A DNA stretch of 64,000 bases, taken from contig CAVXXB010000004.1 of NCBI GenBank assembly GCA_963765585.1, positions 87,033 to 151,032 of the forward strand, given 5' to 3'. Of this stretch, positions 37,875-46,334 are shown piece by piece (positions within the stretch are counted from its first letter, which is position 1; each line of letters starts with the position of its first letter). Position numbers and translations under genes: made by a program. This DNA is from CAVXXB01 sp963765585. Lineage in GTDB: Bacteria; Calditrichota; Calditrichia; JAJRVZ01. Below the pieces are notes generated by a model. The model ran no database searches, was not told the origin of the DNA, and was given only the letters and a program-made list of their open reading frames with translations.

Positions 37875-37903
37875 AATATATAAAATCTGTAGAGAAATGC
37901 CAA
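37875..37903 (-). promoter_or_regulatory. Promoter of the DUF433/DUF5615 pair
   Basis: TTGGCA (37898-37903), 17 bases, TATATT (37875-37880). Confidence 0.65.
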
Positions 37904-37926
37904 GTTTTAAGAAAATAGAGTAGGTG

Positions 37927-38038
37927 CCCTAACGGTCGGCAATTAGCGGCGCTGGCCTTTACCACGGACGTCTTGAAGCGTAGCTGAAAGCAGCCTGTCC
38001 CGACGTAGGTCGGGATCCGCTACATTGCATGGTTAGGT
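37927..38038 (-). repeat. attC site, family A
   Basis: ccctaac to gttaggt; one G missing in gctggcc. Confidence 0.94.
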
Positions 38039-38058
38039 GCACTTTTTTTGAAACTTTA

Positions 38059-38087
38059 TTGTAAAATAATTATATAATAATTATATT
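38059..38087 (+). promoter_or_regulatory. brnTA promoter on the plus strand
   Basis: TTGTAA (38059-38064), 17 bases, TATATT (38082-38087), ATG 6 bases on. The spacer is the palindrome-like aattatataataatt. Confidence 0.65.
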
Positions 38088-38093
38088 GTATTT

Positions 38094-38384
38094 ATGAATC
38101 ACATAAAATTTGAATGGGACGAAAATAAACATAAATCTAATATTAAAACTCATAAAGTCTCATTTGATGAAGCTAAATCTATATTTTACGATGAGAATGC
38201 CCGGTTAATCGCAGACCATGAACATTCCGAATTGGAAGATCGCTTTATCCTCTTAGGTATGAGCAGTCAATTGAGGTTTTTGGTTGTATCACATACCTAC
38301 CGAAAAAATGATGAAATAATTAGGCTAATTTCAGCCAGAAAAGCAACAAAAAATGAAACCAAATACTACCTTGGGAGAAAATAA
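38094..38384 (+). CDS. brnT: BrnT-type toxin, inverted cassette
   Basis: 96 residues: IKFEWDENKHKSNIKTHKVS, FDEAKSIFYDENARLIADHE, EIIRLISARKATKNETKYYL. BrnT. It is read on the plus strand, opposite to nearly all other cassettes, and so depends on its own promoter. About half of residues match the BrnT at 35636. Confidence 0.93.
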   Translation: MNHIKFEWDENKHKSNIKTHKVSFDEAKSIFYDENARLIADHEHSELEDRFILLGMSSQLRFLVVSHTYRKNDEIIRLISARKATKNETKYYLGRK

Positions 38385-38600
38385 ATGAAAAAAGAATACG
38401 ATTTCTCAGAATCAATTAAGAATCCCTATATAAAGAAGTTAAAAAAACAGATTACTATCAGATTAGAAAATGATACAATCGAGTATTTTAAAAAACTGGC
38501 AACAGAGACAGATATCCCATATCAAAATTTGATAAATCTCTATCTTCGAAATTGTGCCCACAATAGGCTAAAACCATCAATCGAGTGGCAGCCGAATTAG
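38385..38600 (+). CDS. brnA: BrnA-type antitoxin, inverted cassette
   Basis: 71 residues beginning KKEYDFSESIKNPYIKKLKK, then a ribbon-helix-helix (QITIRLENDTIEYFKKLATE ... YQNLINLYLRNCA). Starts on the base after the toxin stop. Shares MKKEYDFS with the antitoxin at 35444. Confidence 0.9.
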   Translation: MKKEYDFSESIKNPYIKKLKKQITIRLENDTIEYFKKLATETDIPYQNLINLYLRNCAHNRLKPSIEWQPN

Positions 38601-38603
38601 TGC

Positions 38604-38717
38604 ACCTAACGGTCGGCAATTAGCGGCGCTGGGCCTTGCCACCGGACGTCTTGAAGCGTAGGCTGAAAGCAGCCTGTCCCGACGTAGGTCGGGATCCGCT
38701 ACATTGCTTTGTTAGGT
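38604..38717 (-). repeat. attC site, family A
   Basis: acctaac to gttaggt. Its right end encodes the final residues and stop of the antitoxin at 38699. Confidence 0.95.
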
Positions 38718-38941
38718 GCCCCTGAACGAGATCTTACTTCTTTGAGGATGTCTACAATTTCTGACGATTTGATATCTTTATTAATCCCTTTGACGTTAAA
38801 TGGTGATTCATTGGCAGAAACTGGAGACAAGATGAAAGAGGATCCGTCCCGACGTTTTATAAGAACTTTTCCTTCAGATTTTGCTTTCTCCAGCACCGAA
38901 GAAAAATTCTGTCTTGCCTCGGAATATGTATATATAATCAT
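38699..38941 (-). CDS. Phd/YefM-type antitoxin (copy 2)
   Basis: 80 residues, near-identical to the protein at 1668-1910. Residues GAPNKAM and the TAG come from the attC. Unusually it is the second gene, three bases after the toxin. Confidence 0.85.
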   Translation of the reverse strand: MIIYTYSEARQNFSSVLEKAKSEGKVLIKRRDGSSFILSPVSANESPFNVKGINKDIKSSEIVDILKEVRSRSGAPNKAM

Positions 38942-38943
38942 AA

Positions 38944-39336
38944 TTATACCTCAATAATAGTTATGCCCTCACTTGATGCAATCCCGTTTAATGAGTTGTC
39001 AAGAGATAGAAATGGGCAGTTTAATTCTTTGGATGCAACAATAAAATATGCATCATATGCATATATGGAACTAGCATGTGATAATTGAAGTGCTTTCTCC
39101 AATTCAATATCCATAAATCTGATAGGAATTTCCTGATAATATTTAAGAGCTTGAATTGATTCCTTAAGACTAAGTCGTTTTCGTTTGAACATTGCTGAAA
39201 ATGCGTTGCCGATTTCCCAATGTAATGATGAAGGTGCAAAAAGTTCTGCACCGGTGGTAATCTCGACGATTCGATTTTTATTTTTTTCATTAAGTAGAAC
39301 GGCAATAACTATCGAAGTATCAACAACTATTTTCAT
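38944..39336 (-). CDS. PIN-domain toxin (copy 2, intact)
   Basis: 130 residues: IVVDTSIVIAVLLNEKNKNR, SLHWEIGNAFSAMFKRKRLS, SIYAYDAYFIVASKELNCPF, LSLDNSL. Catalytic acids in VDTS, WEIGN, YAYDAY and LDNSL are all present. VapC-like ribonuclease. The reference copy for the broken one at 1913. Confidence 0.92.
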   Translation of the reverse strand: MKIVVDTSIVIAVLLNEKNKNRIVEITTGAELFAPSSLHWEIGNAFSAMFKRKRLSLKESIQALKYYQEIPIRFMDIELEKALQLSHASSIYAYDAYFIVASKELNCPFLSLDNSLNGIASSEGITIIEV

Positions 39337-39350
39337 ATTAAATCATCCTA

Positions 39351-39368
39351 TATGTACAATTGTACATA
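39351..39368. promoter_or_regulatory. Perfect 18-bp palindrome, probable operator
   Basis: tatgtacaattgtacata lies between the -10 and the PIN start, extended by cctata / tatagg outside it. Likely binding site of the antitoxin. Confidence 0.7.
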
Positions 39369-39397
39369 AATATAGGTTAAAAGAAGTAGTATGTCAA
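39369..39397 (-). promoter_or_regulatory. Promoter of the PIN/Phd pair
   Basis: TTGACA (39392-39397), 17 bases, TATATT (39369-39374). Confidence 0.75.
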
Positions 39398-39413
39398 TAA
39401 AAAAGGGAGGGGC

Positions 39414-39526
39414 ACCTAACGGTTGGCAATTAGCGGCGCTGAACCTTTCCCTCGGGCGTCTTGAAGCGTAGCTGAAAGCAGCCTGTCCCGACGTAGGTCG
39501 GGATCCGCTACATTGCATTGTTAGGC
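39414..39526 (-). repeat. attC site, family A
   Basis: acctaac to gttaggc. Confidence 0.95.
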
Positions 39527-39567
39527 CGATTATATTTATGTTAATTTATCTTTTTGCAACGGTTCCT

Positions 39568-40143
39568 TTAATTCATCATTTCACCAAAGAACTCAACTTG
39601 TTCATTGCATTTTTCACAAATGACAAGCCATCCACCTCTTCCGCACATGGATTCCCACGTCCATTGTGCACTCATGAAATATAACCAAAAAAGTTGGTCT
39701 GCTTCTCTTCGACATTTTGGACATGGCTTACATTTTTCGCCATAATTAATTTTGGCCTCAAGTATATCCTTTTTAGATTTAAATTTACCATTTTTTATAG
39801 CATCATTTACATCATCCCAAGGGAAAATAAGATCTGGATTATAATAATCTAATTGATATTGATCTGGTTTTGGCTCAATCCAATTGTTTAAAAGCTTCCA
39901 GTGCATAGCTGTAATATTCTCAATACTATCTTCCATTTTCGCTGATACAAATTTGTTATTTTTATTACCTGAAGCGATGATTGTAAGACCATAGTTTTCT
40001 AGAATTTTGATTTCGTGATCAACCGCTTCAGCAGAGTCAAAATCTTCAGCAGTTACGCTAAGATACCATGATGAATTTTCCCTGTTTTTTCTATTATCAA
40101 GTGGGCATAGAGCGCTGATCTTCTTCTTTACCATTAATGCCAT
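39568..40143 (-). CDS. Cassette protein with a CxxC pair, unknown function
   Basis: 191 residues. The C-terminal region carries CKPCPKCRREADQLF and VICEKCNEQVEFF, two knuckles suggesting a zinc site. The N-terminal ~60 residues (ISALCPLDNRKNRENSSWYL) look beta-rich. The start may be the MVKKKI methionine four codons in. No family recognised. Confidence 0.6.
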   Translation of the reverse strand: MALMVKKKISALCPLDNRKNRENSSWYLSVTAEDFDSAEAVDHEIKILENYGLTIIASGNKNNKFVSAKMEDSIENITAMHWKLLNNWIEPKPDQYQLDYYNPDLIFPWDDVNDAIKNGKFKSKKDILEAKINYGEKCKPCPKCRREADQLFWLYFMSAQWTWESMCGRGGWLVICEKCNEQVEFFGEMMN

Positions 40144-40162
40144 CCTATCTGATTAACGATCG

Positions 40163-40276
40163 GCCTAACGGTTAGCAATTAGCGGCGCTGGGCCTTTACC
40201 ACGGACGTCTTGAAGCGTCAGCTGAAAGCAGCCTGTCCCGACGTAGGTCGGGATCCGCTACATTGCATGGTTAGAA
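40163..40276 (-). repeat. attC site, family A
   Basis: gcctaac to gttagaa; one extra C in gcgtcagctg. Confidence 0.94.
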
Positions 40277-40294
40277 GTACTTTTTTAATTATTT

Positions 40295-40678
40295 TTAAGA
40301 TGAAGGTCGAAATTTTAAAATACTAAGTTCTTTAATGACTTTATAATGTTTGTCATTTCCAGTAAGTAAAGGAAGACCATTTGTGATTGCAGTAGAGGCA
40401 ATTAATGCATCCGCAAGTTGAAGAGAATTACTAAGGTAATGCCTTTCAACGTAGAACATAGCTTTTGCAGATATTTCTTCATTGATATATATGATTTTAG
40501 TGTTCCATTGGCTAAATGCTTTGCGTAGCTCAATAAGTTCTGTTTTATTTCTCAGGCCTTGAACCAATTCAATATAAGTGACCACAGAAGTGTAGAATCC
40601 ATTTAATTTTTCAATTGTTTTGAATGCATTGTCGTCACCACGCATATACCAAATCAGGACATCTGTATCAACTATCAT
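40295..40678 (-). CDS. vapC: VapC-type PIN toxin
   Basis: 127 residues: MIVDTDVLIWYMRGDDNAFK, TSVVTYIELVQGLRNKTELI, LQLADALIASTAITNGLPLL, TGNDKHY. All four acidic positions present. Start overlaps the antitoxin. Confidence 0.93.
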   Translation of the reverse strand: MIVDTDVLIWYMRGDDNAFKTIEKLNGFYTSVVTYIELVQGLRNKTELIELRKAFSQWNTKIIYINEEISAKAMFYVERHYLSNSLQLADALIASTAITNGLPLLTGNDKHYKVIKELSILKFRPSS

Positions 40679-40913
40679 GACTTCTTCCTTCTCGAATTTG
40701 GCGAACGTATTTGTTTACATCCACAGATTGACTATTATTTGCCCAAATCCCAAATAATTTATGCTGCATATCAATATTTGATTTACGACTCCGCATAGGT
40801 ACAATCTTGGCCGAGGGTTTCCCTCTATAGGTTATTACGACTTCTTCGCCTCTCATTACACATTCCAAAATTTCTTTGGAATGAAATCGCAAATCTTTTG
40901 CTGTTGCCTTCAT
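40668..40913 (-). CDS. Phd-type antitoxin
   Basis: 81 residues: MKATAKDLRFHSKEILECVM, RGEEVVITYRGKPSAKIVPM. Phd/StbD fold. First gene. Confidence 0.9.
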   Translation of the reverse strand: MKATAKDLRFHSKEILECVMRGEEVVITYRGKPSAKIVPMRSRKSNIDMQHKLFGIWANNSQSVDVNKYVRQIREGRSHDS

Positions 40914-40941
40914 TTTAAAATCTCCATAGTTTATACTTGTA

Positions 40942-40970
40942 AATATAAACTATATATTTTGAGATGGCAA
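40942..40970 (-). promoter_or_regulatory. Promoter and operator of the 40295/40668 pair
   Basis: TTGCCA (40965-40970), 17 bases, TATATT (40942-40947). agtttata ... tataaact (40929-40952) forms an inverted repeat across the -10. Confidence 0.7.
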
Positions 40971-40991
40971 GGTGATTTATTAAAAAAGTAC

Positions 40992-41087
40992 TACTAACGG
41001 CTAGCGCTTAGTGGCGCTGACGCTATGCGATTGAGAAGAAAACTGGAAGCCGGAGCTGTGAGCGTCCACTACAGCGCATTGTTAGAC
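40992..41087 (-). repeat. attC site, variant D
   Basis: tactaac to gttagac, 96 bp. Arms gctagcgcttagtggcgctg / cactacagcgcattg; centre tgcgattg ... ggaagccggagctg. Confidence 0.92.
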
Positions 41088-41100
41088 CGCGCTTAAGAAG

Positions 41101-41526
41101 TTATATACTTTCAGGCATGATTACGGGAATTACTTTTCTTTTGTCTTTTCGATATATTTTAAAATCGCTATCCAACGTACAAATAGCGCTCTCAGATATT
41201 TGTTCACACATTCTTACTAAACAGGCATCTGCAAGAGACATAGGAATATTTTTGTATTTATTCATTAAGCTAATTATTATACTGTTCTCAGCTTCAAGTT
41301 TAAAAGGAATTTGAATTAATTCTCTTTCTAATAATTTGAATGCATATTGAGGACCATTTTCTATGTGCCGCAGAAGAAAGCAAACTTCAGATATTACAGA
41401 TTCACAAGTTAAGAATGGTGGATTTAATTGAGAAAATCTTGTTACCGCCCAATCATGATATTTATCTGACTTGTTTAAAAAAGCTACTAATGGTCCAGTA
41501 TCAATTATAACTCTTTTTGGTTTCAT
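41101..41526 (-). CDS. PIN-domain toxin
   Basis: 141 residues: RVIIDTGPLVAFLNKSDKYH, TCESVISEVCFLLRHIENGP, PMSLADACLVRMCEQISESA, ICTLDSDFKIY. Full set of PIN acids. Four-base overlap with the antitoxin. Confidence 0.92.
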   Translation of the reverse strand: MKPKRVIIDTGPLVAFLNKSDKYHDWAVTRFSQLNPPFLTCESVISEVCFLLRHIENGPQYAFKLLERELIQIPFKLEAENSIIISLMNKYKNIPMSLADACLVRMCEQISESAICTLDSDFKIYRKDKRKVIPVIMPESI

Positions 41527-41774
41527 TGGCCATATCCGGAAATATACTCTTTATTTGTAGAAAGATCGGATGATCCATTTACACAGCCGGCTAAATCTTT
41601 GGCTAAATCATAAAAAGTACCTTGCTTTTCTAATTCGTCTTTGTCAAAATATTCTAGTAAGGCGTTTCTCACAATTTCTGATCTGCTCAACCCTTTACGT
41701 CTTGAATATGTTTTAAGTTTTTCTTTTATAACACCTGGTATTTTTAATGTCAATGTATCCATTTTGAACCTCAT
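41523..41774 (-). CDS. Ribbon-helix-helix antitoxin
   Basis: MDTLTLKIPGVIKEKLKTYS, RRKGLSRSEIVRNALLEYFD. RHH fold; the methionine at 41762 is a likely alternative start. gtaatac is repeated upstream (41776-41782 and 41800-41806). Confidence 0.85.
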   Translation of the reverse strand: MRFKMDTLTLKIPGVIKEKLKTYSRRKGLSRSEIVRNALLEYFDKDELEKQGTFYDLAKDLAGCVNGSSDLSTNKEYISGYGQ

Positions 41775-41850
41775 GTAATACTGTTATGACAACAAGGTAA
41801 TACATTTCAAGAAAAAGTCAATACAAAATTTTAAGAAAACAAATTGCGCG

Positions 41851-41963
41851 GACTAACGGCTGGCGCTTAGTGGCGCCGGGCCTCTACCACGGACGTCTTG
41901 AAGCGTAGCTGAAAGCAGCCTGTCCCGACGTAGGTCGGGATCCGCTACATTGCATTGTTAGGT
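41851..41963 (-). repeat. attC site, D/A chimera
   Basis: gactaac to gttaggt. The left arm (ggctggcgcttagtggcgcc) is type D and the rest, with nested hairpin, type A. Confidence 0.93.
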
Positions 41964-42002
41964 GGCGATTAATTTGTTTTAGCCAACTATTATTTATAAG
42001 TA

Positions 42003-42479
42003 TCACAATAATAAAATCCCTATTGCCATGCCAACACCAAAGAATAAATGATTAGCCAGACTGGAAATGGGACCCCTGAGACCTTCGGGTGATCGATTAC
42101 CAAATACACCTAATCCCATGGATGGATAAATAAAGAAAAAAGATCCCAATGATGTGATTAAGCCATAAACAAGCGTCCAAGCAGGAGGCGCGGGATCACC
42201 GACAAAAAGATTCCAACCAAGCACATATGGAAATGCAAATCCAACTCCGATTATGTAATGGGCTATATAGCCATAGAAAACTTCGTGATCAACTTTCTTT
42301 ATTTCATCTGGATGACTATAGAAAAACCGACCATGTATCCAACCAACGGCCATCCTGCCGATCATCCCAATATCTATTTTTGATATCATTCCTGTCCTGG
42401 CGAAGAGGTGATTCAATAAATCCATCACTAAGGTACCCAGTACCCCGGCTATAATTCCAGAAAATATGAGACTCATCAT
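42003..42479 (-). CDS. DUF2938-family membrane protein
   Basis: 158 residues, four membrane helices. GIIAGVLGTLVMDLLNHLFA, IGMIGRMAVGWIHGRFFY, YIAHYIIGVGFAFPYVLGW, SLANHLFFGVGMAIGI match DUF2938. Unknown role. Single-gene cassette. Confidence 0.85.
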   Translation of the reverse strand: MMSLIFSGIIAGVLGTLVMDLLNHLFARTGMISKIDIGMIGRMAVGWIHGRFFYSHPDEIKKVDHEVFYGYIAHYIIGVGFAFPYVLGWNLFVGDPAPPAWTLVYGLITSLGSFFFIYPSMGLGVFGNRSPEGLRGPISSLANHLFFGVGMAIGILLL

Positions 42480-42517
42480 CTCTCCAAATTGATCACTTTA
42501 TCTATACTACTATAGCC

Positions 42518-42630
42518 ACCTAACGGTCGGCAATTAGCGGCGCTGGGCCTTTCCCGCGGACGTCTTGAAGCGTAGCTGAAAGCAGCCTGTCCCGACGTAG
42601 GTCGGGATCCGCTACATTGCATGGTTAGGC
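42518..42630 (-). repeat. attC site, family A
   Basis: acctaac to gttaggc. Confidence 0.95.
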
Positions 42631-42643
42631 CAACATTTCTCGC

Positions 42644-43171
42644 CTATATGTTATTATTTGTCAATTCTATTTTGAGATTAGTAAATACAAAGTCATCATC
42701 ACCATCGTGTGCTGCGCCTTTGGATATTATGCGGATCGTATTATTTCCAATTTTTATGTTATCAGCAATCCCGATAAAAATGGTAATATCACAATCATAT
42801 TCGCGATGAACAGAGATGCATTCAGAATTTTCTGGAAAGTCTGAAACTGATAAGCCAACCTTTTGGCCATTTATTTGTATCTCAGGAGGAGAATCAATTT
42901 CAGGTCCGCTTTGTCCAGCATCATTTGGAAAAAGAAATGTTATTGATAGAATAGCAATTTCATATGATGAAGTAGTTTCAAAATTTGCTGAAAACTCTGT
43001 GCCCTCGCTGCCCTCATTATCACCTAAGTGATGTGATTCATCGCTAATAGTAACATACAAAGGCTCGGTTTTAATGGGATCTTGAGGATCATCTGAATTA
43101 CATGATATCGTAAAGAGAAGAACTACAAGTAAAAGTACTGAAAGCAATGAAACCAACATTTTTGAGATCAT
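42644..43171 (-). CDS. Predicted lipoprotein, beta-sandwich
   Basis: 175 residues. Lipobox LLFTISC (Cys about 24), then beta strands with EISTSSYEIAILSITFLFPN, NGQKVGLSVSDFP, IADNIKIGNNTIRIISKG and DDDFVFTNLKIELT. The pattern resembles a carbohydrate-binding or polycystin-like jelly roll, but no conserved motif supports it. Confidence 0.6.
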   Translation of the reverse strand: MISKMLVSLLSVLLLVVLLFTISCNSDDPQDPIKTEPLYVTISDESHHLGDNEGSEGTEFSANFETTSSYEIAILSITFLFPNDAGQSGPEIDSPPEIQINGQKVGLSVSDFPENSECISVHREYDCDITIFIGIADNIKIGNNTIRIISKGAAHDGDDDFVFTNLKIELTNNNI

Positions 43172-43232
43172 TTTACCTCACAATTGTTTAAAGATTCATA
43201 TGATGATAGAACTTTTAATAATGATTATGTTG

Positions 43233-43345
43233 GCCTAACGGTCGGCAATTAGCGGCGCTGGGCCTTTCCCGCGGACGTCTTGAAGCGTAGCTGAAAGCAG
43301 CCTGTCCCGACGTAGGTCGGGATCCGCTACATTGCATTGTTAGGC
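43233..43345 (-). repeat. attC site, family A
   Basis: gcctaac to gttaggc; essentially identical to the neighbour at 42518. Confidence 0.95.
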
Positions 43346-43361
43346 CACGTGGAAAATTGGA

Positions 43362-43748
43362 TTAAATAAATGTTACAGGAATGTCTTTAACCACTTTAAA
43401 ATCTTTATCTTTTGTTACGATTTCTAGGTTATAATGCTTAGCCATTGAATATTGATATGAATCATCAAAATCCAGATTTAATTCAGAATTATGTTCCGAA
43501 AGCATTTTGTAGTTATCAAAGGGCAGGGTATATATTGAAATAGAACTGGTAATTTCGGTGATAAATAAATTGAAAATTTCGTGTTTTTTAAATCGAAATA
43601 AAATTACTCCAATAGAATGAAGAGTGAAATCAGAAATAACAGACGTGGATTGATTTTTATTTATAAAATCTTTACATGCTTCAGCTGAATCCTGATTTAA
43701 TAATACTTCGAGAAAAATATTAGTATCAAGAAGATATCTCATCGCCAT
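43362..43748 (-). CDS. PIN-domain toxin
   Basis: 128 residues: RYLLDTNIFLEVLLNQDSAE, SVISDFTLHSIGVILFRFKK, LDFDDSYQYSMAKHYNLEIV, TKDKDFKVV. PIN acids present. Confidence 0.9.
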   Translation of the reverse strand: MAMRYLLDTNIFLEVLLNQDSAEACKDFINKNQSTSVISDFTLHSIGVILFRFKKHEIFNLFITEITSSISIYTLPFDNYKMLSEHNSELNLDFDDSYQYSMAKHYNLEIVTKDKDFKVVKDIPVTFI

Positions 43749-43951
43749 TCGGATGTTTTGTGCTGCAATTGAACTGAAGTAAACTCCCCAGATAAGTCAG
43801 CTAAAGCACCTCCCCATTTAAAATCAAAAGATTTACTTTGCTTCTTACCATATTTATGTTTTTGAATCAAGAACTCAATATAATCCAAAACTTCTGGTAT
43901 CAAATGTGGAGGAATATCTTTAATTTTTTGGTTTATCTGCTTAGTATCCAT
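43739..43951 (-). CDS. DUF2281-type antitoxin
   Basis: 70 residues: QINQKIKDIPPHLIPEVLDY, IEFLIQKHKYGKKQSKSFDF, KWGGALADL. The IP..l..EVlDyieFL plus K-WGGAL pattern is DUF2281, commonly beside PIN toxins. Confidence 0.85.
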   Translation of the reverse strand: MDTKQINQKIKDIPPHLIPEVLDYIEFLIQKHKYGKKQSKSFDFKWGGALADLSGEFTSVQLQHKTSEWR

Positions 43952-44032
43952 CTTTGACCTTCTGTATTTTTGTAAACAATGACAATATATACTATTATTG
44001 CATTAAGTTCAAAAAAATGGTCAATTACAGTG

Positions 44033-44145
44033 GCCTAACGGTCGGCAATTAGCGGCGCTGAGCCTTTACCACGGACGACTTGAAGCGTAGCTGAAAGCAG
44101 CCTGTCCCGACGTAGGTCGGGATCCGCTACATTGCATTGTTAGGG
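44033..44145 (-). repeat. attC site, family A
   Basis: gcctaac to gttaggg; inner arm gacgacttgaag. Confidence 0.95.
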
Positions 44146-44154
44146 CACGAATGA

Positions 44155-44962
44155 TTAACGTAAAAATTTAATTGTTTCTACCTTAATATTTGAAATAAAT
44201 CCATCTATATTTTTAATTTTTCTCAAGATCTCTGCTTGGAAATTTTCTGTTACAACCACATCAAGATATGGTACTATGTTATTTATATTAATATCAAAAA
44301 TATCTTGCAACTCTGGTTGCCGCTTTTCTAAATAAAATCTAAAAAAGACATTATAAAGAGCCATTTTAATTGAAGGAAAGCTGCTCGGATGGAGTCTCTC
44401 GCCGTTTAATTAAGCTTTCTGACCACTGAGTTTCATGTAAGTAAACATATTGAGGTAGTGCTTCTTGAACAAATCTGATAGCATCAGCTGCTTTATAGGA
44501 TTTTCCACGTGGAGCAAAATTATCTTTTAGGCTTAAAATTGATCTTAATGAACTTTGTTTCCACTCAGACTCCCATTGGTTTTCGTATAGTAAAAATGAT
44601 TGATTATTTTCCAAAGTTTTAAGATGCAGATCTTGATTTTCATTCATCGGAGAAAATACAGATAGTATTGGCTCAACTTTGCTTGATTGTGGATAAAATT
44701 TAATTTCATCTGTAAATATATCTATGGGAGACTTAGTTAGAAAAAATGGGAAAATTGATAAAAAGTCTAAAAACTGATTAAATAAATTTCTCGATTTTCT
44801 TAACTCTAATATAGACCAAATTGAAATACAAGGAACATAATGGTTCTGAAGAAACAACTGAACAAAATTTTTCCCTTCTTCTTTCCGGTTTTTTAATATT
44901 TCACTTATGATGCACGAATCTAATAGACATAGTTTATATTCTGTTCCTTTGATAATTGGCAT
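44155..44962 (-). pseudogene. PIN-like protein without a visible partner, frameshifted
   Basis: The frame from 44962 reads YKLCLLDSCIISEILKNRKE, ISIWSILELRKSRNLFNQFL and stops at 44366. The next frame (MALYNVFFRFYLEKRQPELQ, VPYLDVVVTENFQAEILRKI) runs on to 44155. One surplus A at 44371 separates them: SFIK-MALYN would join. LLDS and YLDVVVTE fit the first and last PIN acids. No antitoxin is in the cassette, unlike other PIN genes here. Confidence 0.65.
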
Positions 44963-44992
44963 TCATATCTCATTGAAATTTGTAGAATAGTG

Positions 44993-45091
44993 CCCTAACG
45001 GTCGGCGATTAGCGGCGCTGGGCTTTACCACGGACGTGCTATGAAAGCCGAGAGCCTGAATATGGGCGTCGGCTACATTGCATGGTTAGAC
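44993..45091 (-). repeat. attC site, unusual centre
   Basis: ccctaac to gttagac, 99 bp. Family A arms, centre gtgctatgaaagccgagagc. Confidence 0.9.
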
Positions 45092-45102
45092 GCCGAGATT
45101 TA

Positions 45103-45369
45103 TCAATTTATAGAAATTTTATGAATTTTTTTGGTAGGAGAATGCTTTATTCCAAGGAGTCCATCAATAGACAAGTCTTCATCGATGATGGGCCAATGAA
45201 TTCCATAGCCGGAAGGGGAGACGTTATAACTATTTCTTTCGAGTTCAGTGGCCTGTAACAATCTTTTGGAAATATTTTCAATTTGAAATGAATATTTTTT
45301 TCCATCAATCATGATATAAAGCATATCATCCTCAAATTTGATATTTTCAATCTGATGGTAACTATCCAT
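45103..45369 (-). CDS. DUF2442-family protein
   Basis: 88 residues from the ATG at 45367-45369. IENIKFEDDMLYIMIDGKKY, LERNSYNVSPSGYGIHWPII, DEDLSIDGLLGIKH: typical DUF2442 (GiHWPxiDEDLSvxgLL). Overlaps the end of a DUF4160 gene. The pair is a frequent, incompletely characterised toxin-antitoxin-like cassette unit. Confidence 0.9.
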   Translation of the reverse strand: MDSYHQIENIKFEDDMLYIMIDGKKYSFQIENISKRLLQATELERNSYNVSPSGYGIHWPIIDEDLSIDGLLGIKHSPTKKIHKISIN

Positions 45370-45622
45370 TTTCTTTCCTCTTTTGAAAATCGTTCCATGT
45401 TTTTTCAATTAACTCAAAATATTCAAATATTATCTTTTTTACAATTCTTTTATCCTTTGGTCTCATCCGATATGAAAATGCTTCAACAACATCGAATTCT
45501 TTCACATCGAGCCAATATTTACATTCCTTTTCAGCCTATTGAGCATGGATATGGATTGGTTCATCTCCTTCATTCGCATAAAAGAAAAATCTCCAACCAT
45601 CAATGTATAAAACCGTAGGCAT
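45362..45622 (-). pseudogene. DUF4160-family gene with in-frame amber stop
   Basis: MPTVLYIDGWRFFFYANEGD, EPIHIHAQ, stop (TAG), AEKECKYWLDVKEFDVVEAF, SYRMRPKDKRIVKKIIFEYF. The whole DUF4160 sequence is otherwise in one frame (P-HIHA, KFWLdpv, el..i..ii). The TAG replaces a residue at about 29, most simply AAG to TAG. Confidence 0.85.
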
Positions 45623-45715
45623 GTTTCTTATTCTTTCTAGTAATACAGAAAATTAGTTAATATTAATTCAGATATCAACGAATTTGATTTTTTAGTGATC
45701 GAGGCGACTAACGGT

Positions 45716-45818
45716 TGGCAATTAGCGGCGCTGAACCTTGCCCTCGGACGTCTTGAAGCGTAGCTGAAAGCAGCCTGTCCCGACGTAGGTCGGGATCCGC
45801 TACATTGCATTGTTAGAT
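45716..45818 (-). repeat. attC site, family A
   Basis: gactaac to gttagat. Confidence 0.94.
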
Positions 45819-45946
45819 GGCGCGCTAAGTTATATTATTTCATAATTACTGAGATTAACATGGTATTTTCAGCGATCTTGAGCCATGTGTGATATATAAA
45901 TAAGGATTTCTGCTTGTCCAGATTTGATATATTTTATCAGAGTACT

Positions 45947-46147
45947 TTATTCACTGGACTGGCTTTGTCTGTCATCAACATGCTGCCATCGAACAGCATT
46001 TATCAACGTCACCGTTCCGATTAGCAAAAAGAATATTCCACTATACCACCTGCGTAAGCCATCAGCAAAAATAAACACAATCACAGACAGTATGATACAG
46101 AGGATTCCTAATACCAAGGTTAGTATAACTAATTTGCTTTTCTTCAT
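45947..46147 (-). CDS. Two-helix membrane peptide
   Basis: 66 residues: LVILTLVLGILCIILSVIVF then a short GLRRWY loop and GIFFLLIGTVTLINAVRW. Both segments are membrane helices. Nothing else recognisable. The 128 bases to its attC show no gene. Confidence 0.5.
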   Translation of the reverse strand: MKKSKLVILTLVLGILCIILSVIVFIFADGLRRWYSGIFFLLIGTVTLINAVRWQHVDDRQSQSSE

Positions 46148-46230
46148 TTTTGCCTCATATACTCAATAATACAAAAAGAGGGTTTTCGTTAGTATTTGAA
46201 CGGATTATCATCATTACTCTTAAGGGCGCC

Positions 46231-46327
46231 ATCTAACGGCTCGCAATTAGCCGCGCCAACGCCATGCGATTGCAAAAGAAAACCAGAAGCCGTAGCTGTG
46301 AGCGTCCACTTCAGCGCATTGTTAGGG
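46231..46327 (-). repeat. attC site, variant D
   Basis: atctaac to gttaggg; arm gctcgcaattagccgcgcc with D centre. Confidence 0.9.
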
Positions 46328-46334
46328 GACCGAT

